NCBI GenBank assembly: GCA_030681895.1
Contig: JAUXRI010000290.1
Coordinates: 1-44,264, forward strand
Length of the DNA stretch: 44,264 bases
Reading direction: 5' to 3'
From: Myxococcales bacterium
Lineage (GTDB): Bacteria; Myxococcota; Myxococcia; Myxococcales; Myxococcaceae
Part shown: positions 33,396 to 41,821 of the stretch, in pieces
Position numbering within the stretch: position 1 is the first letter of the stretch
How the letters are laid out: the number at the start of each line of letters is the position of its first letter
Program-made: the position numbers and the translations under genes
Notes under the pieces: model-generated
What the model was told of the DNA's origin: nothing
Database searches by the model: none
The model's input: only the letters and a program-made list of their open reading frames with translations

Positions 33396-34343
33396 CTACT
33401 TCTTGCCCTTCTTCACCGGCTTCGCCGGCGTGGCCTCGGCTGGAGCGACCTTTGCCTTCACGTCCTTCGCCTTCAGCAGCGCGGTGACCTGGTCGAAGTC
33501 TCCTTCGACCGCGACGCCGAAGCCCTGCGCGCGGAAGCCCTCGGCCAGCAGCTTCTTGCCGTCGGGCGAGAGGCTCATGCGGCCGAACGCCATCATCACG
33601 TCATTCACGCGGGTGGGCGGGAACTCGGGGCTGTGCGCGATGACCTCGTTGGGCAGGTTGCTCGACGACGCGATGACCTTGAAGTCCGAGACGGGCCCGG
33701 CGTCGGCGCAGCCGGTGGCCTCGAGCGCCGCGCCCTCTTTTGGCTCCGCCGCGAACGTCGCCCCCACGTCGGCCGTGCCGTCTCGCACCGCCTTGCAGAC
33801 CGCCGGGTGGTCGCCACCGAATGACTCGCCTGCGAAATGTCTGGAGGGGTCGAGGCCCTGCTCCTTCATCAGCGCGCGCGGGAAGAGGTAGCCCGAGGCC
33901 GAGAGCGTGTTCACCCACGCGACCTTCTTTCCCGCGAGGGCCTTGAGGTCCGTCACCTTCGAGTCGGCCTTCACGATGAAGACGCTCCGGTAGAAGAGGC
34001 CGCCGTCGCTGGCGCGCATCGCCTTCGAGAGCGCGGTGACGTCGCGGTGCTTCTGCGCGGCCTGCACGAACGCGAGCGGCGTAATCCACGCGAGGTCGAC
34101 GGCGTTGGTGGCCAGCGCGTCGCTGAGCTCGTCGTAGGTGGGGAACACCTTGACCGTCACCTGCGAGCCCAGCGTCCTCGTCAGGTAGGGGCCGATGAGC
34201 GCGGCGGCCTGCGTGGCCTGCACCTCGCCGTACGGGTGCGAGATGCCGAAGGTGAGCGGCTTCTTCGCTGGCGGTGGCGGAGGGCCTGCGAGCGCCACGG
34301 TGGACGACAGCACGAGCACGACGGCGAACACGAGTCGGAGCAT
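33396..34343 (-). CDS. PhnD-like periplasmic substrate-binding protein
   Basis: 315 residues with signal peptide MLRLVFAVVLVLSSTVALA. Family features: FGISHPYGEVQATQAAALIG at the first strand, VDLAWITPLAFVQAA, then KVTDLKALAGKKVAWVNTLS and HPAVCKAVRDGTADVGATF. Phosphate/phosphite/phosphonate-binding proteins of this family normally work with an ABC importer, but no permease or ATPase gene is present. It begins the operon with the TonB receptor (gap 6 bases) and the lipoprotein, suggesting one uptake or sensing route for the same ligand. The tail is Lys/Pro/Ala-rich (AEATPAKPVKKGKK). Confidence 0.9.
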   Translation of the reverse strand: MLRLVFAVVLVLSSTVALAGPPPPPAKKPLTFGISHPYGEVQATQAAALIGPYLTRTLGSQVTVKVFPTYDELSDALATNAVDLAWITPLAFVQAAQKHRDVTALSKAMRASDGGLFYRSVFIVKADSKVTDLKALAGKKVAWVNTLSASGYLFPRALMKEQGLDPSRHFAGESFGGDHPAVCKAVRDGTADVGATFAAEPKEGAALEATGCADAGPVSDFKVIASSSNLPNEVIAHSPEFPPTRVNDVMMAFGRMSLSPDGKKLLAEGFRAQGFGVAVEGDFDQVTALLKAKDVKAKVAPAEATPAKPVKKGKK

Positions 34344-34351
34344 GGGCGCGA

Positions 34352-34357
34352 ACCGTA
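34352..34357 (-). promoter_or_regulatory. Candidate -10 hexamer for the PhnD-like gene
   Basis: TACGGT on the minus strand lies eight bases before ATG 34343 and no Shine-Dalgarno is visible in between. Confidence 0.38.
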
Positions 34358-34370
34358 GCGCAGCCGCGTC

Positions 34371-34420
34371 AAAAGACGACGCCCGGCCGCCATCGCATCG
34401 CTGCGAGAGACGCCGGGCGT
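34371..34420 (-). terminator. Rho-independent terminator after the DUF481-like gene
   Basis: On the minus strand, ACGCCCGGC (complement of 34412-34420) pairs perfectly with GCCGGGCGT (complement of 34379-34387) across a 24-base loop and is followed by TCTTTT. It lies just past the stop at 34443 and insulates the PhnD-like gene. Confidence 0.78.
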
Positions 34421-34442
34421 TCGAGGCACGACACGAGTTCTT

Positions 34443-35369
34443 TCAGAACGCGGCTTCGGCGCCCGCGGTCAACGCGAAGTCGTACACGCGCAGCGAGGCC
34501 TTCGGCGGCGACGTATCGATGTTGAGCAGGAAGCCGATGGTCAGCGAGACGTTCTCGGTGATGCGCGTGTTGAGCTTGGTGCTGCTGTTGATGAGGAAGC
34601 GGCCCGTCGTCGGCGGCAGCATGAAGGGCAGCACTTCGAACTCCTCCGAGATGCGGAAGTTCTTGTTGAGCGCCCAGCGGAACGTGCCGGCGACGCGGGG
34701 CGCGAGAATCCAGATCTCGTAGGGGTTCACCGCGGCGGGCGTGGGGAAGTAGGTGAAGCGCGTCTCGCGACCGAAGCGCAAGGCGACGTCGAGGCGCAGG
34801 TAGAGCTTCTCGAAGTCATCCACCTTCTCGTTGAAGACCGAGAAGCTGGCGCCGGCTTCACCATAGGCACGCGACTCGATGTTCTTCACGTGGTCGAACT
34901 CACCGCCGAGGAGGACGAACGCCGCCGTGATGCCACCGAAGCTCCGGTCGGCGCGCACCGTCGCAGCGGCGCGGCGGGCCACCGTCTGCGAGATGGTGGT
35001 CGAGCCTTCGCTGGTGTCCGAGTTGGTCAACCCGTACGCGCCCGTCGCGCGCACGCCCAGCGTCCACAGGTCCCACTTCCTGTCGAGCGCGACGCTGCCC
35101 GTCAGGGTGATGGTCTGCGTGTTGCCGCCGAGCAGCGAGAGGCCGAGCCCTGCGTTGCCAGCCCACGAGCTGGCGGACGGAGCGGCCGGCGCGCCTGCGG
35201 GCGGGGCCGGGGGCGCGAGGCGGTCGGCGATGCGCTGCATCGCTTCGGCCGACTTCGCAGCAGATGCAGCAGCGCTCTCGGCGGCCGTGGCGGCGCGCTC
35301 GGCCGCCGACTTCTCGGTCGCCACGTCGGCCTGCGTGAGGAGGGCTGCAACAACCAAAGACGTCATCAT
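34443..35369 (-). CDS. DUF481-type outer-membrane beta-barrel protein
   Basis: 308 residues, start MMTSLVVAALLTQADV (signal peptide), then an Ala/Ser/Glu coiled-coil segment (TEKSAAERAATAAESAAASA) and a Pro/Ala linker. From about residue 68 the chain shows the DUF481 pattern of alternating amphipathic strands: AGLGLSLLGGNTQTITLTGS, AYGEAGASFSVFNEKVDDF, then WALNKNFRISEEFEVLPF. The last residue is Phe, as in outer-membrane barrels. Probably a small porin-like barrel with an N-terminal coiled coil that may bind peptidoglycan or another protein. It stands alone, with its own terminator. Confidence 0.82.
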   Translation of the reverse strand: MMTSLVVAALLTQADVATEKSAAERAATAAESAAASAAKSAEAMQRIADRLAPPAPPAGAPAAPSASSWAGNAGLGLSLLGGNTQTITLTGSVALDRKWDLWTLGVRATGAYGLTNSDTSEGSTTISQTVARRAAATVRADRSFGGITAAFVLLGGEFDHVKNIESRAYGEAGASFSVFNEKVDDFEKLYLRLDVALRFGRETRFTYFPTPAAVNPYEIWILAPRVAGTFRWALNKNFRISEEFEVLPFMLPPTTGRFLINSSTKLNTRITENVSLTIGFLLNIDTSPPKASLRVYDFALTAGAEAAF

Positions 35370-35516
35370 GAGTACGTTCTCCGTGAGGGGCGTCGACGAC
35401 TAGCAACGGGCGAGACAGCCCGGCCACACTTTTCCGCTGAGTCGCGTCGACATTCTCTCGCACGTCCCTGCAGCCGGAAGTGGCGGACCCCCGTCAGCAG
35501 AGGTAAGTGACTTCCG

Positions 35517-36104
35517 ATGGCGGTGGCGAAGTCGGTTTTCATCGGGCTGGTCGCGCTCCTTGGGCTCGGTGCGCTCGCGCTCGGCGTTTTCGGCGGCCTC
35601 GGGCTGTCGGCGTCTGGGCCCCTCCCACCGGTCACCGTGCGAGAGATTGAGCTGCGCCCCTTTCCCAGCGCGCGCGCGCCGCTCGCTGCCGTCCCGAACG
35701 CTGTCGATGGTGGCGCCGAGGCACCCGCGGCGGCCGTTGACGCCGGGTCCCCCGCGCCAGCCCCGGCCGTCGTCGACGCTGGCGTCGTGAAACCGCCGCC
35801 GCCGCCCCCCGCCACGAAGCCTGACGCCGGCGCGCCCGCGGTGGTTCGCCCGCCCCCGCCTCCGCCCCAGCCTGTCGGCGAAGGCCTGCTCAACCTGCGC
35901 TCGTCCGACACGGCCGATGTCTTCGTCGACGGCAAGAAGGTCGGCGGCTCGCCCATCGAGGGCCTCAAGGTGCGGGCGGGCGCTCACAAGATTCGCTTCG
36001 ACTGTTACGACGCCGCAGGCAACACCGTGCCGGGCACCGCGAAGTCGGTGACGGTCGCGGCCGACGCCGAAGAGAGCGTCGAGTTCACCTGCCCGGTGGA
36101 GTGA
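35517..36104 (+). CDS. Membrane-anchored PEGA-domain protein
   Basis: 195 residues from ATG 35517. A membrane helix (VFIGLVALLGLGALALGVF) at residues 7-25 is followed by a Pro/Ala/Asp-Ala-Gly linker (VDAGSPAPAPAVVDAG, then a polyproline run of six). The C-terminal 70 residues are a PEGA domain: GLLNLRSSDTADVFVDGKKV, IEGLKVRAGAHKIRF and a closing Cys-containing strand with ESVEFTC. Like the PEGA repeats in the kinase at 4209, it would sit outside the membrane. Its 3' end overlaps the convergent methyltransferase gene by 20 bases. Confidence 0.85.
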   Translation: MAVAKSVFIGLVALLGLGALALGVFGGLGLSASGPLPPVTVREIELRPFPSARAPLAAVPNAVDGGAEAPAAAVDAGSPAPAPAVVDAGVVKPPPPPPATKPDAGAPAVVRPPPPPPQPVGEGLLNLRSSDTADVFVDGKKVGGSPIEGLKVRAGAHKIRFDCYDAAGNTVPGTAKSVTVAADAEESVEFTCPVE

Positions 36105-36795
36105 CGGTCTTTCGCCAGTAGACGCCCGTGCACTCGGGCACCACTCGCCAGCCCTCGTCACGCACCCGCGCTGCCAGCCGCTCCCCGAAGAAGAAGCCGA
36201 GTGTCTGCGCTGCGGTCTCGACCGACTCGAACCGGTAGTCGGTGCGCACCACGCGGTGGGAAAAGCCCAGCGCGTTCACCACGAAGTCGTGGAAGGGCTC
36301 GAGCGAGTGCCCGCCGAAGAAGGGGGTCTCGACCCCGGTGCCCATCGTCTCGATGAGGAGCACCGTGCCGTTCGGTCGCAGCACCCGTTCGAGCTCGGCG
36401 ACCCAGGCCCGCACGTCGTCGCGCCAGCCGTCTGGATTCCACGAGACCGCATGGCCGAACGCCCACCCCTCGAGCGCGACGTCTGCCTCGATGCCCTGCA
36501 GCGGCAGCGCGTGATGTCGAGCGACGCCGCAGTGCACGTGTGGCGCGTCTTCGAAGCGCCGTCGCGCGACGTCGATCATCGCGGCAGCGCCGTCGAAGGC
36601 GTGAACCCGTCTCGCGCGCGGCGCGAACAGCCTCGTGAGCCGGCCGGTGCCCGCGCCGGTCTCGACGACCTCGAGGCCGTCGCCCGGCACGAGCTCGAGC
36701 AGCGCGCGCGCGAGCTGCCCCTCGTGGTCTTCGTGTGAGACCAGCACGTCGTACCGGTCTGCGTGGTGCTCGTAGATGTGCTGGTAGTCAGCCAC
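36085..36795 (-). CDS. Class I SAM-dependent methyltransferase
   Basis: 236 residues from GTG 36795. SAM motif I is VVETGAGTGRLTRLF near residue 44, with the acidic post-I residue in HAFDGAAAMIDVARR and motif III in RPNGTVLLIETMG. Small-molecule methyltransferases look like this; no substrate signature is recognised. Last gene of the three-gene run that begins with the selenoprotein; seven bases separate it from the lipoprotein before it. Confidence 0.88.
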   Translation of the reverse strand: MADYQHIYEHHADRYDVLVSHEDHEGQLARALLELVPGDGLEVVETGAGTGRLTRLFAPRARRVHAFDGAAAMIDVARRRFEDAPHVHCGVARHHALPLQGIEADVALEGWAFGHAVSWNPDGWRDDVRAWVAELERVLRPNGTVLLIETMGTGVETPFFGGHSLEPFHDFVVNALGFSHRVVRTDYRFESVETAAQTLGFFFGERLAARVRDEGWRVVPECTGVYWRKTVTPPGR

Positions 36796-36802
36796 GGCGT
36801 GC

Positions 36803-37294
36803 CTACTTCCCGGCCGACGGGAGCGGCCCCACCTCGACGGCGTGCGGGCCGATGATGAGCTCGCCCAGGCCCTCGAAGGTCTTCGGCGTCTCGGGGAAGG
36901 TGCCCGCGCCGACCACCGCTCCCTTCTCGTCGAACGCGTACAGACACACGGTGGCGAGCGTGCCCTGCGGCATGAAGAACTCGGCGAAGAGCGCTCCCGG
37001 CTGGTCGAGCACGGCTTCGTTCCCGAAGCGCTTCGGCGACGCAGGCACCGGAACGCACGGCTCGGCCTGCGCGACGATGATGAACTTCGAGGCCTTCACC
37101 TTCGACGACCAGGTGCCGACGATCTCCACCTCGGCGTCAGGCCGTGGGGCGACGGCCTCGGCGTTCGGCTTCGACTCGGGCAGCGCGAGCTTCGGCTCGA
37201 CCGCCGGCTTTGGTGGCTCGGCGGGCGGCGGGTCTTTCTTCGGGCAGGCGGAGCAGCACAACAAAGCGATGACCAGAGCGGGACGTCGGCGCAT
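36803..37294 (-). CDS. Lipoprotein in the selenoprotein operon
   Basis: 163 residues. MRRRPALVIALLCCSACPKK is a basic then hydrophobic leader with Cys at the expected cleavage site, although the residue three before it is Cys rather than Leu. A Pro-rich tether follows (DPPPAEPPKPAVEPK). The folded part contains two single Cys residues (AEPCVPV and TVCLYAF) and ends with LIIGPHAVEVGPLP. No known domain. Middle gene between the selenoprotein (nine bases upstream) and the methyltransferase (seven bases downstream). An electron-exchange or periplasmic partner role is only a guess. Confidence 0.78.
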   Translation of the reverse strand: MRRRPALVIALLCCSACPKKDPPPAEPPKPAVEPKLALPESKPNAEAVAPRPDAEVEIVGTWSSKVKASKFIIVAQAEPCVPVPASPKRFGNEAVLDQPGALFAEFFMPQGTLATVCLYAFDEKGAVVGAGTFPETPKTFEGLGELIIGPHAVEVGPLPSAGK

Positions 37295-37303
37295 GAGCGC
37301 GCC

Positions 37304-37849
37304 TTAGCCCTTCGAGGCCTCGAGCGCCTTCGCCATCACCTCGGCGACGGGCGGGTGGTCGCCTGCGACGGCCGAGGCGTAGCCGTAGATGAGCTCGCCG
37401 CCTCGCTTCACCACCAACACGCCACCTTCTTGAATCGGGTCGCCCTGTGTCTTGCCCTGCCGAAAGCCCGCCTTGAGCGCACGCAGCGACGACCGGATGG
37501 TCGCGACGTTGAGCACCGACAACCACCCACGCGTGAAGCCGAGGTGGGCGTAGGTCTTCCGTTTCGGGTCTGTCCACACCTGCTGCGGCTCGAGCTGCAT
37601 GAAGTCCTGAAAGTCCTTCGCCATCATCGGCAGCCCGTTGCCGATGAAGACCAGCTTCACCCCAGCGCGCTTCAGCTCGTCTGCTCGTGACCGGAACCCG
37701 GCCACCTGCTCGCGGCAGAACATTCAGCCAAAGTGGCGCAGCCACACCAGCACCACCGGCGCATCGGCCCAGGCCGAGCTCATCGCCACTTCAGTGCCAT
37801 CGATGGTGACGACGCGAAGGGCGCCGAGCGACGAGGTGTCAGGGGTCAT
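37304..37849 (-). CDS. Selenocysteine-containing AhpC/TSA (peroxiredoxin-like) protein
   Basis: 181 residues if the in-frame UGA at 37724-37726 is read as Sec (U42). Residues 1-41 (MTPDTSSLGALRVVTIDG..., then VVLVWLRHFG) run straight into UMFCREQVAGF, and the rest continues to AGDHPPVAEVMAKALEA. This is the AhpC-TSA_2 family (relatives SelU/Prxl2 and the SelL-like redox proteins), whose redox site is RHFGCxxC: here the first Cys is UGA and the second is Cys45, giving UxxC. Read as a stop, the gene would break exactly at the active site. The strong stem-loop at 37687-37705 follows. The first stretch, DPKRKTYAHLGFTRGWLSVL and QGDPIQEGGVLVV are also family-like. Thiol/selenol oxidoreductase, location uncertain. 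Heads an operon with a lipoprotein and a methyltransferase. Confidence 0.85.
37687..37705 (-). promoter_or_regulatory. Candidate bacterial SECIS element
   Basis: GTGGCCGG-GTT-CCGGTCAC on the minus strand forms an 8-base-pair stem (one G-T pair) with a 3-base loop whose first base is G. The loop starts 27 bases after the UGA, inside the spacing seen in bacterial selenoprotein mRNAs, where SelB reads the stem-loop just downstream of UGA. Confidence 0.68.
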
Positions 37850-38007
37850 CGGTGACACGTCGAATAATCCACCCCACCTGCACCAGCCACGCTTTCGTCA
37901 GGCTCCTGACGCGTCGGTTTCCAAGCGGCGAATGATCGGCCGCGCGTCGCTCGTCGATGGCTGGCCCGGCCATTGCTCAAGGGATGAGCGTGACCAGCGA
38001 GGGCATC

Positions 38008-38610
38008 ATGGAACGGGCGGGGCGGGCGGCGGAGCGGTCGATGTCGAAGCTGAAGGCAGAGCTCGAGCGCCTCAAGCGCGAGAACCAGCGGTTGGCAGCC
38101 CTGGCGTACCGAGACCCGCTCACGGGCCTTCGCAACCGCCGCTACTTCTCGGAGCGCCTGAGGGAAGAGCTCTGCCGGCTGCGCCGCGCGCGCACCCGCG
38201 GCCTCTCGGTCGTGTGCATCGACGTCAACGACTTCAAGCGCGTCAACGACACGCTCGGGCATGCGGCAGGAGACACCGCGCTGGTCGCGGTGGGGCGCCT
38301 GCTCGAGTCGTTGATGCGCACCTCTGACCTGGTGTGCCGCGTGGGTGGCGACGAGTTCGTCGTGCTGCTGCCCGACACCGATGCGGTGCAGGTGCAGACG
38401 GTGATGGCCCGGCTGCGCGCGCATCTTCCGGCGCTCGCCGGCGTGGGGCTCGGGCACCGCGGGCTGAGCCTGGGCACCGCGACCTACGAGAGAGGTGACG
38501 ACGAGCTCCGGCTGCTGTCGAGGGCCGATGAAGAGATGTACGAGGACAAGCGCAGCTGCCGCGCGGGGAGCGTCGGAGACGCCGTCGCGCAGTTCGCCAG
38601 CGCCGCATGA
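38008..38610 (+). CDS. Diguanylate cyclase (GGDEF)
   Basis: 200 residues from ATG 38008, which has GAGGG six bases ahead; in-frame ATGs at 37957 and 37984 would give up to 17 more residues without a ribosome site. An N-terminal coiled coil (MSKLKAELERLKRENQRLAA) leads into the GGDEF domain: DPLTGLRNRRYFSERL, DVNDFKRVNDTLGHAAGD, and the active site VGGDEFVVLL. The inhibitory I-site RTSD lies exactly five residues before GGDEF, so product feedback is expected. It makes c-di-GMP, which the PilZ protein at 7370 could bind. No sensor domain or membrane helix, so its activity is probably set by dimerisation through the coiled coil. Confidence 0.9.
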   Translation: MERAGRAAERSMSKLKAELERLKRENQRLAALAYRDPLTGLRNRRYFSERLREELCRLRRARTRGLSVVCIDVNDFKRVNDTLGHAAGDTALVAVGRLLESLMRTSDLVCRVGGDEFVVLLPDTDAVQVQTVMARLRAHLPALAGVGLGHRGLSLGTATYERGDDELRLLSRADEEMYEDKRSCRAGSVGDAVAQFASAA

Positions 38611-38639
38611 GCACGGTCTGAGCCGAAGAACGCTCTGAC

Positions 38640-38811
38640 GACGAACGAGCCGTTCCTGGGAGGGACGCGGCTCGTCGATGAGGGGACCGACGCAGGGGGA
38701 TGACTCCTGACGCTCGGGGGAGGCAGGACAGGACGGCCCGAGGCAGACGCTCTGGGACGGTGGGGAGGCTCGGGCGGGCAGCTGGGAGGGCTGCTCGCCC
38801 GTCCATTTTTT
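38640..38811 (+). ncRNA. Candidate small RNA or structured 3' UTR
   Basis: Three hairpins in 172 bases: SL1 at 38645-38675 (outer ACGAGC with GCTCGT, inner CGTTCC with GGGACG, loop TGGGA), SL2 at 38713-38742 (CTCGGG with CCCGAG), and SL3, a terminator. Loops 1 and 3 share TGGGAGG and loop 2 holds GGAGG. No open frame here is convincing. It could be an independent RNA or the tail of the diguanylate cyclase mRNA; no promoter was found. Confidence 0.32.
38772..38811 (+). terminator. Rho-independent terminator
   Basis: GGGCGGGCAGC pairs with GCTGCTCGCCC (11 pairs, one G-T) across loop TGGGAGG and is followed by six T residues at 38806-38811. It lies 160 bases after the diguanylate cyclase stop and just before the Cys-motif small protein, which must then have its own promoter or be reached by read-through. 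Confidence 0.85.
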
Positions 38812-38837
38812 CCGTGCAGGCGTCCCCGCGGGTCTGC

Positions 38838-39038
38838 ATGGGGGCTCTGGTGTCTGCGCCGGACGACCTGCCGCTGCCGTTCCCCACGAGCCTGTGTCAC
38901 CGCTGCGCGCACAAGCGCGACGTGAAGTCGGCCCGCGCGTGGTTCCTGCGCTGCGTCGAGCTCGAGTCGAAGTACGCGCCGCAACCCGTTCGGGCGTGCC
39001 CGCTCTTCGCGCTTCGCCCCGCCACCGAGAACCCGTAG
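38838..39038 (+). CDS. Small Cys-motif protein, possibly zinc-binding
   Basis: 66 residues from ATG 38838; GTG 38850 with GGGGG upstream is an alternative. The pattern is SLCHRCAHKRDVKSARAWF, then LRCVELESKY-APQPVRACP, a C-x2-C...C...C layout as in small zinc-ribbon-like proteins common in myxobacteria. No function known. Preceded by the terminator at 38772-38811 and followed by the exbD gene after 47 bases. Confidence 0.62.
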   Translation: MGALVSAPDDLPLPFPTSLCHRCAHKRDVKSARAWFLRCVELESKYAPQPVRACPLFALRPATENP

Positions 39039-39085
39039 CCGTCACCCGCTGTCAGTCCTCCCGCTTTCGACGCGGGAGTTCTCAC

Positions 39086-39556
39086 GTGGCTGGTGGAATG
39101 GACCTGGGCGCTGGCAGCGGCCCGGGAAAGAAGCGCTCGCTCGACGCGAGCTTGAACCTGGTGCCGTTCATCGACCTCATGGCGGTGACGGTGGTGTTCC
39201 TCATCATGAGCGCGGTGTGGACGCAGCTCGGCGGCCTGAAGGTGGCGACGGCGCCGCCTGCTCCGTGCGGCCCTGACTGCGCGACGCCAGAACCGCCGCT
39301 CTCGGTGGCGTTCACGGCGACGACCTTCACCGTGTCGGCAGGCGACGTCATCATGTTCACGACACCAGCGCGACGCAGGGCCAACGGCCGCCTCGAGCTG
39401 AAGGAACTCGCGGCCTTTCTCGAGGCGTTCAAGGGACAACACGCGACGACGACGAGCCTGCGGCTCTCGCCCGATGACGAGCTCGCCGCCGCTGATGTCG
39501 TGCAGGTGATGGACGTCGCGACCGGGGCCGGCTTCGCCGACCTCGCGTTCGAGTGA
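39086..39556 (+). CDS. ExbD/TolR-family biopolymer transport protein
   Basis: 156 residues from GTG 39086, with GGGAG seven bases ahead. One N-terminal membrane helix follows a basic stretch: RSLDASLNLVPFIDLMAVTV shows the Asp that ExbD/TolR proteins use for proton flow, then VFLIMSAVWTQLGG. The periplasmic part (FTATTFTVSAGDVIMF, ELKELAAFLEAFKGQHA, then ADVVQVMDVATGAGFADLAF) is typical. ExbD needs ExbB/TolQ, but none lies next to it. It could energise TonB receptors such as the one at 30792, or be a motor part. Confidence 0.88.
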   Translation: MAGGMDLGAGSGPGKKRSLDASLNLVPFIDLMAVTVVFLIMSAVWTQLGGLKVATAPPAPCGPDCATPEPPLSVAFTATTFTVSAGDVIMFTTPARRRANGRLELKELAAFLEAFKGQHATTTSLRLSPDDELAAADVVQVMDVATGAGFADLAFE

Positions 39557-39563
39557 CGAAGAC

Positions 39564-40430
<867 letters not shown>

Positions 40431-40464
40431 GGCGAGGCGCGCTTAGGCACCGTGGCGAGGCGTG

Positions 40465-41679
40465 TCAATCATCTTGGGAGAGCGTGTAGAAGCGCACCAC
40501 ACCGCCATCGAGAGAAAACGCGATGACGTTCCGGCCCTGCCAGACTTCCGGGTGATCAGGAAAGTGGGTGAGCACGAGGCCACCCGCGTCGGCGCGCCAC
40601 TCGAAGAGGAACAGGCCCTGCCGCGGATCGTTCCAGAGCGGCCTGCGCGCGCCGGTGACGTGGGCGCGCCGGCTGGTGAAGCTCGCGCCCTGCGCCAGGG
40701 GCACCGACGCGAAGCCGCCGGCGTCGGCGATGGGGCGGCGGTGCACGATGAGTGACGGCGACTCGAACTCCCACCACACGTCCGGTTGGACTCCGGCCAG
40801 CTTCGTGCGGTTGCCGCCGGGCAGACAGCCACCATCGGCCGCGCACCACCGGTCGACGACCCACCGCCAGGCGGAGTCGTCTTCGGAGACGACCGTCTCG
40901 GCGTTCACGGCGACCTGGGTGGTGACGAACTCGAGGCCGCCGTCGGGCTGCGCGATGGCGGTCGTGCCGAGCGCCGACACCCGCTGCTCGTCGGCGAAGC
41001 CCAGGCTCGGCGGACGGAAGCCGCCCACGCTGCCAAAGTGGGCCAGCGCGAGCCCGCCATCGCCAGTGACGAAGCGCTCGAACGAGATGAGCGGGCCCGC
41101 GTCGGCGCCGCCCTGCACCCACAGCACGTCTCCGACGACCTGGGCTGCCGACGCCTTCGGGAACGAGGCGACGAGCTGCCCACCTCGATACACGGCGACG
41201 CCAGCGTCCTGACACACCAGGTGCCCCGCGCGCGTGCGTTGCGGCTCTGGGCAGGGCGAACGCTCGTCGACCGTCGGCAGCTTCGTTCCATCACGGGCGA
41301 TGGTCACCGGGACGAAGGCGATGCCCAGCTGAGGGTCCACGAAGAGCCGCAGCTCTCCCTGGCCCGGGGTCGTCGCCGTGAACGAAACGCTGACTGTGAC
41401 TGACCCCGAAGACTGGGCGTGCGCGAGCGAGTCGATGACGAGCGGGTGCTGCTGGCCGAGCGCGTCGGTGAAGGTGCCGGTCGCGATGAGTGTGCCCTCG
41501 GGGAGCGCGCAGCGGATCGGCGCCGGAAAGGACATCGTGACGCTCGTCGTCGTCCCCTCGACGGCGAAGAGCGCCGCGGGCACCGAGCGGCCCATGCCGA
41601 ACGGACAGGCCACGTTCGGTGAACAGCCGCTCGCGAAGAGGAGCACCACGAGGCCGAGCGAGACGAGGTGCGTCTTCAC
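40465..41679 (-). CDS. Lipoprotein of unknown family
   Basis: 404 residues from GTG 41679; Mets further upstream give no leader. MKTHLVSLGLVVLLFASGCSPN has lipobox ASGC. The mature chain has Asp-Ala-Gly-rich loops at intervals (CQDAGVAV, GGADAGPL, IADAGGF, WRADAGGL) and repeated strand-like blocks, e.g. LWVQGGADAGPLISFERF and QPDGGLEFVTTQVAVNAE, which look like blades of a beta-propeller. Paired Cys in CAADGGCLPGG. No recognised domain. Located upstream of atpG, 34 bases apart, and possibly its operon partner. Confidence 0.78.
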   Translation of the reverse strand: MKTHLVSLGLVVLLFASGCSPNVACPFGMGRSVPAALFAVEGTTTSVTMSFPAPIRCALPEGTLIATGTFTDALGQQHPLVIDSLAHAQSSGSVTVSVSFTATTPGQGELRLFVDPQLGIAFVPVTIARDGTKLPTVDERSPCPEPQRTRAGHLVCQDAGVAVYRGGQLVASFPKASAAQVVGDVLWVQGGADAGPLISFERFVTGDGGLALAHFGSVGGFRPPSLGFADEQRVSALGTTAIAQPDGGLEFVTTQVAVNAETVVSEDDSAWRWVVDRWCAADGGCLPGGNRTKLAGVQPDVWWEFESPSLIVHRRPIADAGGFASVPLAQGASFTSRRAHVTGARRPLWNDPRQGLFLFEWRADAGGLVLTHFPDHPEVWQGRNVIAFSLDGGVVRFYTLSQDD

Positions 41680-41821
41680 GTGCGCACGATGGCCGACTTC
41701 GACGGCGCAGCAAAGGGAAGCGTCGGCACACGCATACCTGACGGACCGCACCATCGGGGCGACGAGCCCCTTCGACGCTCGCGAGTTCGCCGTCCTTCCC
41801 TTCGGCGTCGCGCGGTGCGCC

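Noticed and set aside
31266..33824. An 852-codon open frame on the plus strand opposite the TonB receptor
   Set aside because: Its sequence is dominated by Arg, Val, Asp and His runs, as is usual for antisense frames of GC-rich genes. The minus-strand receptor has full family structure.
37846..39045. 399-codon minus-strand frame opposite the diguanylate cyclase
   Set aside because: It is antisense to an intact GGDEF domain and to the terminator region, and has no recognisable domain.
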